Part shown: positions 46,747-54,597 of the stretch, piece after piece
Numbering within the stretch: the stretch's first letter is position 1
Layout: every line of letters starts with the position of its first letter
Source: Desulfofarcimen acetoxidans DSM 771
GTDB taxonomy: Bacteria; Bacillota; Desulfotomaculia; Desulfotomaculales; Desulfofarciminaceae
DNA length: 64,000 nucleotides
Assembly (NCBI RefSeq): GCF_000024205.1
Contig: NC_013216.1
Location: 1,364,001 to 1,428,000, forward strand
Direction: 5' to 3'
Made by a program: the position numbers and the translations under genes
Notes under the pieces: model-generated
The model's input: only the letters and a program-made list of their open reading frames with translations
What the model was told of the DNA's origin: nothing
Databases searched by the model: none

Positions 46747-47004
46747 TTCTAAATCCCTCCCTAAGATTTATCTTCTTATATTTTCATAGAGCAAGCTTAA
46801 AAAAAAATTAAAAAAGGAAATAAAATAACTTTGGTTTTGCTATTTAAATCTGGCAGGAATGTGTCTAAAAATATTGAATTGTTCTAATTAATATATCCCT
46901 TATATAATAGATAGTTTAACTGCATATGTTTTACCGGAAATGATACAGTAAGCCTTACTAAAATGTTCAAATATGGAGCAATGCAACTGCAAGGAGGTGT
47001 TGTT

Positions 47005-49815
47005 ATGAGAGCCGTTCTGGTTGTAGGCGCCGGTCTTGCCGGCACCAAAGCTGCATTGGATTTGGCGGAAGCCGGCTTTGATGTATATATGGTGGAAAAA
47101 TTGCCTTTTGTCGGTGGAACTATGCCTAAGCTGGATAAAATGTTTCCTACGCATGATTGCTTAATCTGCACCTTATCGCCTAGTTCTATGGACATGGGTT
47201 GTAAGCTATCGCTAGTTAACAGGCACCCGAACATTAGAACTATCATTAATGCTCAAATTTTAGACTTTACCGGAAGGCCCGGTGATTTTCAAGTTACTCT
47301 CAACGGAACCTGCAGTGTACCTACGGAGCCATTGAATTCCTGTAAAATAGGCATGGATTTAAAAGCCTTCACTGTTAATGTAGGCTCGGTTATTTTAAGT
47401 CCCGGCTTTAAAGTGGCTGATCCGGGTGAATTGAGCTATTATAAATACGGAATTTATCCTAACATTGTAACCAGCCTGGAATTTGAAGAGATATTGAAAG
47501 CTTCTAAGACATCAGAAAAAGCTATTCTAAGACCGTCAGACTATAAACCTGCGCAAAAAATTGCCTGGATACAGTGTGCGGGTTCCCGAAATGAAAAATT
47601 AAATAAAGGCTATTGTTCTTCTATTTGCTGTATGTTTGCCATTAAGGAAGCTATGATGGTCAAGGAATGTTCCGCTGAAATTAAAACGAAGATTTTTTCT
47701 ATGGATTTGCGTATACATGGCAAGGGTTATGAAAAATATCACAGAAAAGCGGAGAAGGATTACCGGATAGATTTTGTTGCTTCCAGAATTTTTGAAATTA
47801 ATCAAATTGAAGAAAGCCATAATTTGGGTATACGTTATGCCGCGGAAGACGGTACCTTGTATTATGAGGAATTTGACCTGGTGGTTTTGTCTATCGGTAT
47901 GGAACCCCCGGAAGACGCTCTGGAATTATCTGAGATATTCGGTATTGCCTTAGACAGGTTTAATTTTGCTAAAACTGTCGACTTGACGGGAGTCTGCACA
48001 ACTGCTCCCGGCATTTTTGTGGCAGGCGCTTTTGCCGGCCCAAAGGATATCCCGGAAACTATAGCTCAGGCCTCGGCCTGTGTAGCCGAGGTTGCTCTGG
48101 CAGCAGGGGAGGAAAAATATATTTCAGGGGAGCCATTGCCGTTAACAGACAATTTACCATGGAACCCCCGTACCGGTGTATTTATCTGTACCTGTAATAA
48201 CCAGTTGGACAGCATACTTGACTTGCGGAAAATTGCAGAGAAACTGGGGGCGGATTCAGTACATATAGTTTCTGAAATTTGTACCCGGGAGGGTAAATTT
48301 GCTGTTCAAAATATTATCAAGCATGAGAAATACAGTCATATTATCATTGCTGCTTGCGGTTCCAGAACCAGTGCTTTTTTTATGAAGCAATTAGTAAAAG
48401 AATGTGGTTTGCCGGAAAGCCTGCTGCAGATTGTGAATATTCGGGAACAGTGTGCCTGGGTGCATGCAAATGAACCGGCAAAGGCTACTCTAAAGGCCTT
48501 TGAACAGATTCGCATGGCATTCGTAAAAGCAAGTATGAGCACTGTTCTTCCTGTAGAATTTAGCCATATAGTTCCCGCAGTTTTAATAGTGGGAGGTGGA
48601 ATTGTTGGCCTTACCTCAGCGCTATACCTGGCTAAACTAGGTTTTAGGGTACACATGGTGGAAAAAGAAGCTGTGCTGGGGGGGAAAGTGGCACGGATCA
48701 AAGTCGGTTTAAAAGGTGAGAACATTTCCGTCCATTTGCAGCACCTGGTTAATGAGGTGATTAATCAGCCTAATATAAAGATTTATCTGAAGACTCAGGT
48801 GAAAAGTCATTCAGGTTTTGTGGGTAATTTTAAGTCTCTTTTATCCAGCGGTGAAGTTGTTAGGCATGCTGTCACCATTATAGCCAGTGGGGGACAGGAA
48901 TATATCAGCGATGAATACTATTGTAATCAAGATCCTCGTGTTTATACCCAATTGCAGTTGGAAGAGGCCATTTATAAGAATGATGCCTCTGTCAGAAAGG
49001 CTAAAAATATAGTTATGATTCAATGTGTCGGATCACGGGATAAAGACCAGAGGACCTATTGCAGCAAGATCTGCTGTACTAAATCATTAAAACTGGCCTT
49101 GCAGCTAAAGGAACAGTATCCCGACAAGAATATCTTTATATTATACAGGGATATCAGAACTTATGGAACTTTTGAAAAATATTACAGTGAGGCCAGGCTT
49201 AAGGGAATTATTTTTATTCGCTATAATTTAAATAATAAACCGGTTTTAGAAAAAACTGAAGAAAATCTGAAAGTTTATATAGACGATCACATTTTAGGAC
49301 AGAAAATGGAAATTGAGGCTGATATAATCAGCCTCGCTACCGGTGTGGCCGCTTCAGCGGAAAATCCCAAGCTGGCCCGTATTTTTAGCTTGCCCCTGGA
49401 GGATAACGGGTTTTTTAAGGAAGCTCATATGAAATTAAGGCCTATTGATTTTAATACAAACGGTGTTTTTGTTTGCGGTCTGGCTCATGCGCCTAAATCA
49501 ATTGAGGAGAGTATTGTTCAGGCCAAAGCGGCAGTCGGCCGGTCCTGTACTATCTTATATAAGGATTACCTGCAGTCTGCCGGGCCTGTTGCTGTGAATA
49601 ACGGCAAATGTGCTGCCTGTTTAACCTGCACCCGTGTCTGTCCTTACGGCATACCCAGAGTGATTAATAACAAGGTGTTTATTGACCCGGTGCAGTGTAA
49701 GGGTTGTGGAATATGTACTGTAGAGTGCCCGCATAAGGCAATTGAACTGCAGAATATGAGTGATGAGATAATGATGGCGATGATCAGGAGCTTATTTATT
49801 CCTGTTGAGTTTTAA
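47005..49815 (+). CDS. Orphan tandem HdrA-HdrA protein
   Basis: The 936-residue protein (ATG 47005 after AAGGAGGTG; frame open from 46963) has two HdrA-like halves: an FAD site VVGAGLAGTKAA at the start with HDCLICTL, a CSSICCMFAIKE segment, GVFICTCNN (about 391), a second FAD site IVGGGIVGLTSA (about 527), and two ferredoxin motifs CAACLTCTRVCP and CKGCGICTVECP (870 and 899). It matches the outer parts of the 1480-residue HdrA but lacks the GltD insert and the first ferredoxin motif. It has no HdrB/C neighbours. Confidence 0.85.
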   Translation: MRAVLVVGAGLAGTKAALDLAEAGFDVYMVEKLPFVGGTMPKLDKMFPTHDCLICTLSPSSMDMGCKLSLVNRHPNIRTIINAQILDFTGRPGDFQVTLNGTCSVPTEPLNSCKIGMDLKAFTVNVGSVILSPGFKVADPGELSYYKYGIYPNIVTSLEFEEILKASKTSEKAILRPSDYKPAQKIAWIQCAGSRNEKLNKGYCSSICCMFAIKEAMMVKECSAEIKTKIFSMDLRIHGKGYEKYHRKAEKDYRIDFVASRIFEINQIEESHNLGIRYAAEDGTLYYEEFDLVVLSIGMEPPEDALELSEIFGIALDRFNFAKTVDLTGVCTTAPGIFVAGAFAGPKDIPETIAQASACVAEVALAAGEEKYISGEPLPLTDNLPWNPRTGVFICTCNNQLDSILDLRKIAEKLGADSVHIVSEICTREGKFAVQNIIKHEKYSHIIIAACGSRTSAFFMKQLVKECGLPESLLQIVNIREQCAWVHANEPAKATLKAFEQIRMAFVKASMSTVLPVEFSHIVPAVLIVGGGIVGLTSALYLAKLGFRVHMVEKEAVLGGKVARIKVGLKGENISVHLQHLVNEVINQPNIKIYLKTQVKSHSGFVGNFKSLLSSGEVVRHAVTIIASGGQEYISDEYYCNQDPRVYTQLQLEEAIYKNDASVRKAKNIVMIQCVGSRDKDQRTYCSKICCTKSLKLALQLKEQYPDKNIFILYRDIRTYGTFEKYYSEARLKGIIFIRYNLNNKPVLEKTEENLKVYIDDHILGQKMEIEADIISLATGVAASAENPKLARIFSLPLEDNGFFKEAHMKLRPIDFNTNGVFVCGLAHAPKSIEESIVQAKAAVGRSCTILYKDYLQSAGPVAVNNGKCAACLTCTRVCPYGIPRVINNKVFIDPVQCKGCGICTVECPHKAIELQNMSDEIMMAMIRSLFIPVEF

Positions 49816-49930
49816 TTTTAAAGTCCTTTATTTTCTCGAACTAAGAAGGAGAAAGTATATTTATATAGAAATTAACATTAAGTTAGCATTCTTCATATAG
49901 GGGGGTATTGTTATATATATTGGCATATTG

Positions 49931-50635
49931 ATGAAATTGCTTAGCCTGGATGCTATGAATCAGGCCTTAAATAACTCCTCTTCTGTTGATTCCCAGGCGA
50001 ATAAAAAGGATTTTGAAATTATGCTGGCCAGGGCTATGCTTGAAAAAGCAGATCTAAACAGTGTTTTAAATTATGGAACGTTAACATCACCCAATAATTG
50101 CTCCTTAAACCGCTCTGTAACTGTGGATCGTTTGCCCTTTGAGCAGACAGCACAGGCAGAAAATAATATAAAACCGGACTGTGTAAAAGCAACATCTGAT
50201 CTTGCTGTTCCACAGGAATATTTACCCTCCGACAAAAGGTATGACTCTTTGATTGTGGTTGCAGCAGGCAAATATAAAATTAACCCGGCTCTTCTCAAGG
50301 GGTTGATTAAAGCGGAGTCGGATTTTGATGAGGCTGCCCGTTCACGTGCAGGTGCCCTTGGTTTGACCCAGTTGATGCCTTCTACAGCCCGCTCACTGGG
50401 TGTAAACCCGCTTAAGCCGGAAGAGGCGATAGAGGGTGGGGCTAAATATCTAAGCCAGATGCTTAACCGCTATAATGGTGATCAGGCTCTGGCTTTAGCC
50501 GCGTACAATGCCGGTCCCGGTAATGTGGATAAATACGGGGGAATACCTCCTTTTAGAGAAACAATTCATTACGTTAAAAAGGTTACACAGAATGCGGATA
50601 ATTACAGCAGTGATTTTGGAAACCCGGTTACCTGA
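49931..50635 (+). CDS. Lytic transglycosylase, SLT domain
   Basis: The 234-residue protein has a N-terminal non-conserved half and a C-terminal SLT domain: LLKGLIKAESDFDEAA with catalytic Glu, GALGLTQLMPSTARSLGV, and NRYNGDQALALAAYNAGPGNVDKYGG. No classical signal peptide is visible, so export is unclear. TTG 49928 is just in front of ATG 49931. It cuts peptidoglycan, perhaps in spore or wall remodelling. It is convergent with the next gene. Confidence 0.88.
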   Translation: MKLLSLDAMNQALNNSSSVDSQANKKDFEIMLARAMLEKADLNSVLNYGTLTSPNNCSLNRSVTVDRLPFEQTAQAENNIKPDCVKATSDLAVPQEYLPSDKRYDSLIVVAAGKYKINPALLKGLIKAESDFDEAARSRAGALGLTQLMPSTARSLGVNPLKPEEAIEGGAKYLSQMLNRYNGDQALALAAYNAGPGNVDKYGGIPPFRETIHYVKKVTQNADNYSSDFGNPVT

Positions 50636-50647
50636 ACCGGGTTCCGC

Positions 50648-51817
50648 TCAAAGTTTTATATCTTTAATATTAATACTATTTTGTTCATTAATATCAGGCA
50701 AACTTATATCCAGCTTTTTGACAACAGTTGTACTCGCTCCTTTAAAAATTATACTTCCTCCGTTGGGAAAAACAGGGCTTTTCTCAATACCGCAATCAAA
50801 ATCTAAAATAGTATTATATTCAGGGGGGTTATTTTTTATAGAAAGAGAAAATTTATTAAGATTAATTACCTGATTAAAGCTTAACCAGGCCTGGTTAATA
50901 TTTGTTTTTACATCACTGAGATTATTATTGCTAATAACTTCTATTATCTCCTTTTCAATTCTCTTGTTCTCCATTGAATTGCCGTCAAATGTTGTCTGAC
51001 TGATTAATCCGGCAAATGTCCTACTGTTGTTCCAAACTTTTTCAACCAGGCTGAGGCTAATTTCCTTTAAACCTGGTTGGGTAAAACTCAGGCTAAACCA
51101 TCCTTCACTGTCTTGTGAAAAGTATTTTTGCGGTACAGATTTTAAGATAAACTCTGTTAACTGTTCAACAGCAGCCTGCTGCCCGGTTTTGTTGGGATTA
51201 TTAAAAGTGTTCTCCAGTCTGTTCCACAATATATGTATATAATCTTTGGTTTCCTCGTCTGTATATATGTACTCAGGCAGTTTAGGCTTTTGTTTTTCAG
51301 GTACTATTACTTGATATAATTCTAAAAAACCAAGAGTGTTTAATATAAGTTGATCGCCTGTCAGATAAGCTTTTAACCTGTACCGGTGATGCAAATAGTC
51401 AATAGACAAATCAACAGTCATTTTACGGGGTTTAAAGCTTAACTTTCCGTTATAGAAAATTTTAGTGCCGCTTATATCCGGCGCTTTCATCATATATTTT
51501 CCTTTTATATATGAAGCAGCCAAATTTAAATTATATTTTTCAATATCCATGTGACCAAAAATTTCTGCCTGGTCAATAGCCAAAGGCTTATCAGAAATTG
51601 TTTTAATGTACTTGTACTTCGGATTATTTGTTATAAGAATTCCGGCCAGAAGCATGGTCAAGCAAATTATAATCAGCAGCAATACTACAGGCTTAACTTT
51701 AAATATTAGAGATTTTTTATGCTCGGATGATTTAATTTCCTCACGATTATTCGTTGGTTCATCTTTCCTTTTGGTTAGCTGTTCTTGCTCATCATCACTT
51801 GGCAATTCTTTAGTCAC
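50648..51817 (-). CDS. Membrane-anchored paralogue of the 38-kb secreted protein
   Basis: The 389-residue protein has a charged cytoplasmic N-terminus, one membrane helix (VVLLLIIICLTMLLAGILI) and a long extracytoplasmic part. Patterns such as VPQKYFSQDSEG, SLVEKVWNNSRTFAGLI and LPDINEQNSINI align with VEAIPDKYINQSSGE, CLVTKVFNEKERFADII and VPELNTSNSINI of the 38123 protein. The stalk domain is absent. Function unknown. The start ATG at 51817. Confidence 0.8.
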   Translation of the reverse strand: MTKELPSDDEQEQLTKRKDEPTNNREEIKSSEHKKSLIFKVKPVVLLLIIICLTMLLAGILITNNPKYKYIKTISDKPLAIDQAEIFGHMDIEKYNLNLAASYIKGKYMMKAPDISGTKIFYNGKLSFKPRKMTVDLSIDYLHHRYRLKAYLTGDQLILNTLGFLELYQVIVPEKQKPKLPEYIYTDEETKDYIHILWNRLENTFNNPNKTGQQAAVEQLTEFILKSVPQKYFSQDSEGWFSLSFTQPGLKEISLSLVEKVWNNSRTFAGLISQTTFDGNSMENKRIEKEIIEVISNNNLSDVKTNINQAWLSFNQVINLNKFSLSIKNNPPEYNTILDFDCGIEKSPVFPNGGSIIFKGASTTVVKKLDISLPDINEQNSINIKDIKL

Positions 51818-52065
51818 CTTCTTTATTTAAGATTTACAAGAAAATATATGCTGCCGGGCAAGATTACTTTCCTATAAATCTTGTTTATATTAGTTACGGT
51901 TCCAAATACAAATATTATAAAAATTATTGCAAAATTGAATGAATAACAAAGGAATATTGAAAACAATGTCAAATTATAAACTAAGCAGGCATAAAGCCAA
52001 ATTGTAGGAATATTCAGTGAAGTAGATCTCTGTGTTCAATAATAGAGAAAGGAGGAAGATCAGCT

Positions 52066-52899
52066 ATGTTCAATAAATCTCTCCTTGTACAAATTGACTT
52101 AATGAAAATAATTTATGATTTAGAGGATTGCATTGCTGTAGTAACTGATAAATTAGGTAAAATTCTGACTGTTAGCAAAAAAGCTGAGAAGGTATTTCCC
52201 AACTGGGTAGACAACTACTTAATTAACTATATAGTTTATGATAATAGAAGATTTTTGGAATTGTTTAAAAAACTGGAGGAAAAAACTTGTGTTTTTAACT
52301 GGGAGATGTTTTTTTCTTTTGCCGGAAATCTTAGCTACCTGGAGATTACTGTAATAAAACTAACAGAGTACTATCTGTTGCTGGCTAATGAAAACTCAAC
52401 AAAAATAGAATATATAGATAGAATAACCACATTGACCGGTGAAATTAATATCTTAAATCAAAAATTGAGCGGCAGAAACGTTAAAAATATTGTTAGTCCA
52501 GTTAATACCGGCAGTCCTAAAGAAAACTTAATGATAGCTATGAGTGCGGAAAGAATAAACCTGACCCCACATTTGTCGGATATAAACATTACTAAGAAGA
52601 TAGTTTATCCTGACTTTGAAATATGTGCGGTAACGAGAAAAGTAACTGTCAATGAAAAGAACGTGCGTTTGACTTCTCGTGAATTCGAGCTTCTCTGGTT
52701 AATGGCATCTCACCCTAATCAAATTTTTACCAGAAACAACCTGCTAACCACCATATGGGAAGCCGATAGCGCAGGTGATGATAATACAGTAACAGTACAT
52801 ATTAGAAGGCTCAGAAAAAAAATTGAAGTAAACCCCAATAAACCCAGATATATTAAAACAGTTTGGGGTGTAGGCTATCGTTTTGAACTATATATATAA
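52066..52899 (+). CDS. Receiver-less OmpR-type regulator with N-terminal PAS-like domain
   Basis: The 277-residue protein ends in an OmpR-family winged helix (RLTSREFELLWLMASHPNQIF, DDNTVTVHIRRLRKKIE, VWGVGYRFEL). The first 130 residues look like a PAS sensor fold (CIAVVTDKLGKILTV, FFSFAGNLSYLEITVIKLTEYYLL) and not a receiver: no Asp-Asp-Lys set is seen. A helical linker follows. It would sense a small ligand or redox state directly. ATG 52066 follows AAAGGAGGAAG. It lies alone, 86 bases before the DUF3243 gene. Confidence 0.8.
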   Translation: MFNKSLLVQIDLMKIIYDLEDCIAVVTDKLGKILTVSKKAEKVFPNWVDNYLINYIVYDNRRFLELFKKLEEKTCVFNWEMFFSFAGNLSYLEITVIKLTEYYLLLANENSTKIEYIDRITTLTGEINILNQKLSGRNVKNIVSPVNTGSPKENLMIAMSAERINLTPHLSDINITKKIVYPDFEICAVTRKVTVNEKNVRLTSREFELLWLMASHPNQIFTRNNLLTTIWEADSAGDDNTVTVHIRRLRKKIEVNPNKPRYIKTVWGVGYRFELYI

Positions 52900-52984
52900 C
52901 CAAATATTTTTTGCTGTAACCTCCGGATTGCTTGTATAAGGAACAAGTTAGAAGAAAAAGCTACCTTTAAGGAGGTGAAGCAGA

Positions 52985-53248
52985 ATGGAAATAGATGTGT
53001 CTTGGAACGGATGGAAAAAAATGTTGGGCAGAGCTGTTGATGCCGTTGAATCAATTGGCGCATCAGAAGATACTATTGACAGTGCTGCTTATCATGTGGG
53101 AAACTTTTTATCTAAAAATGTTGATCCCGCTAACCGGGAACAGTGTCTTTTGAAAGAAATGTGGGATGAAGCCGGCAGTCAGGAACGCCGGGTTATTGCT
53201 TCAGTAGTAGTCAGACTGGCTGATAAAGAGGATAGAGGTAATCTATGA
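52985..53248 (+). CDS. DUF3243 family small protein (YmfJ-like)
   Basis: The 87-residue protein matches the B. subtilis YmfJ pattern: W-x-WKKMLGRAVDAVESIGASEDTI, AAYHVGNFLSKNVDPANREQ, LWxxAxxxE-like MWDEAGSQERRVIASVVVRL. The function is unknown. The start ATG 52985 follows AAGGAGGTGAAGCAGA. A terminator follows 15 bases after the stop. Confidence 0.85.
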   Translation: MEIDVSWNGWKKMLGRAVDAVESIGASEDTIDSAAYHVGNFLSKNVDPANREQCLLKEMWDEAGSQERRVIASVVVRLADKEDRGNL

Positions 53249-53262
53249 GCTTAATATTTGTA

Positions 53263-53286
53263 ACCACCGCAGGGTGGTATTTTTTT
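53263..53286 (+). terminator. Terminator after the DUF3243 gene
   Basis: ACCACC and GGTGGT pair around GCAG, then ATTTTTTTA. Repeat copy D begins right at the end of its T-tract. Confidence 0.85.
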
Positions 53287-53352
53287 ATGCTCTGGGAAAT
53301 AGCACGAGTGTCTGTGGCTACAAGAAATTCACTTAATGCGAATTTCTTGTGT
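53287..53352 (+). repeat. Intergenic repeat, copy D (second hairpin only)
   Basis: It opens ATGCTCTGGGAAAT like the other copies, then jumps to AGCACGAGTGTCTGTGGCTAC and the second hairpin ACAAGAAATTC (53320-53330) and GAATTTCTTGT (53340-53350). The first hairpin is deleted. Stem bases differ from copies A and B by paired changes (GTC/GAC to TTC/GAA). Confidence 0.8.
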
Positions 53353-53487
53353 TTTTAGAAAGGTATTTTTAATTTAACATAGAATTAATAATTTAACACA
53401 TACTTAAAATATAGAATATAATGTATGGAGATAATTCAACCTGTGCTGTGTTGTTTTTAAGTAAGAAAAATTAGGGAGGTCATATTT

Positions 53488-53664
53488 TTGCACTGCAAAG
53501 ACTGTAAGTATTTTAAAAAGTGGTACTCCTTTAATACTGCGTTTTGCGAAAAATTAAACCAATCAATTGATTGCGATTCGAGACCCTGTGATGAGTTTGT
53601 TTCCCGTATTTTGCAGTCAGATGAATGGGGGCAATCTCTCACCAACCGCTGTGGCTGCGATTAA
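53488..53664 (+). CDS. Small cysteine-rich protein (58 residues)
   Basis: The gene starts TTG 53488, seven bases after AGGGAGGT. The protein has eight cysteines in 58 residues: CKDC at the N-terminus, then FCEKL, DCDSRPCDEF and CGCD at the C-terminus. The CxxC pair and spacing suggest a small metal-binding protein, but I do not recognise a family. The codon use and ribosome binding site look genuine. It lies between repeat D and the T-box leader. Confidence 0.75.
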   Translation: MHCKDCKYFKKWYSFNTAFCEKLNQSIDCDSRPCDEFVSRILQSDEWGQSLTNRCGCD

Positions 53665-53748
53665 GAAGGGAAGAACAAAAAAATATTGACGCGAATCTAA
53701 TGAAATGTTAACATATCTCAAAAGATAAAAAATATCATAAAAACTATG

Positions 53749-54030
53749 ATGGAGAAAAGTAGGACGGTTTTCGATCTTTCAGGGAGGGGTTAGCCGTGAC
53801 TGTAAGCAGCCCTAAGCATTCACCGTTTGAAGTTCGCTCCTGAGTTATCAGGCTGAAACACCTGCAAGTAGGCCTGATCGGAAACTTTCACCGTTAAAAG
53901 AAGATGGTATCGGAAATATTTTTTTCGGTTACTTATAGAGTTGTCTGCCGGATCTAAGACGCAGATTAATATGGGTGGTACCGCGAAAGACAGAACTTTC
54001 GTCCCGTAGTTTATACTACGGGATTTTTTT
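53749..54030 (+). promoter_or_regulatory. T-box riboswitch leader, probable tRNA-Phe specifier
   Basis: The leader has a stem I with the AGTA of the specifier loop (53758-53761) and GGGAGGGG further on, a downstream T-box core ATGGGTGGTACCGCG (53971-53985), and a terminator, CCCGTAG/CTACGGG with T-run (54003-54030). On the 3' side of the specifier loop GAA-G-TTC-G (53829-53836) puts TTC, a phenylalanine codon, at the specifier position. The paired stems GGAG/CTCC and CGGT/ACCG flank that loop. The specifier was assigned by eye. Confidence 0.88.
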
Positions 54031-54104
54031 GTACTCTGGGAAATTATGCTTATGATAAATTTGCGGTTAAGTCAATGTTTGCTGCAAGTGCAAATTTATG
54101 TTCC
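54031..54104 (+). repeat. Intergenic repeat, copy E (left part, re-paired)
   Basis: It begins GTACTCTGGGAAATTATGC directly at the T-box terminator T-tract. The arm pairing of copies A/B is lost, but ATAAATTTGC (54055-54064) and GCAAATTTAT form a new 10-bp stem. It lies between the T-box terminator and the thioesterase gene, so it is part of the read-through mRNA leader. Confidence 0.78.
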
Positions 54105-54150
54105 ATGAGCAAGATTAGTGTTATTTAGAAGTTGAAAGGAGTGAATTATT

Positions 54151-54564
54151 TTGTCAAATATTGATAATATAGAACAGTTTAAAAACAAAATTATTTCCGG
54201 AGATCTTTTCCCTAAACATTTAGGTATTGAATTTCTTGAAATAAAACCCGGTTATGCGAGTGTGAGCCTGGAAATAAAAGAACATATGGTCAATTTTCAC
54301 GGTATTACCCATGGAGGAATTGTATTGACTCTGGCTGATACTGCTTTAGGTATAGCCAGCAACTCTTACGGCAGGCCGGCTGTTGCTTTAAATTTCAGTA
54401 TGAATTTCATCAAGAAGACTGTTCCCGGACAGACAATAACTGCAACCGCGGAGGAAATTAACCGAACCTACCGTACAGCCCTGTACAGAGTCACGGTTAG
54501 AGATGAGTCAGGTGAGCAAATAGCTGTAGTTGATGGGTTGGTCTATGTAAAGGATAAAAAATAA
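54151..54564 (+). CDS. Hotdog-fold acyl-CoA thioesterase, PaaI-like
   Basis: The 137-residue protein has the PaaI thioesterase pattern: VNFHGITHGGIVLTLADTALGIAS and an N-F-S-M-NFIKKT strand. Such enzymes release CoA from phenylacetyl-CoA-type or other aryl-CoA esters. The start is TTG 54151 after AAAGGAGTG. It is followed 33 bases later by paaK, and is controlled by the T-box leader. Confidence 0.9.
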   Translation: MSNIDNIEQFKNKIISGDLFPKHLGIEFLEIKPGYASVSLEIKEHMVNFHGITHGGIVLTLADTALGIASNSYGRPAVALNFSMNFIKKTVPGQTITATAEEINRTYRTALYRVTVRDESGEQIAVVDGLVYVKDKK

Positions 54565-54597
54565 ATAGAGAATATATTTACCAGGGAGTGTAGTGAG

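Noticed and set aside
51840-52065. Riboswitch in front of the PAS-OmpR gene
   Set aside because: A short AAGATT/AATCTT pairing is present, but no conserved riboswitch core was recognised.
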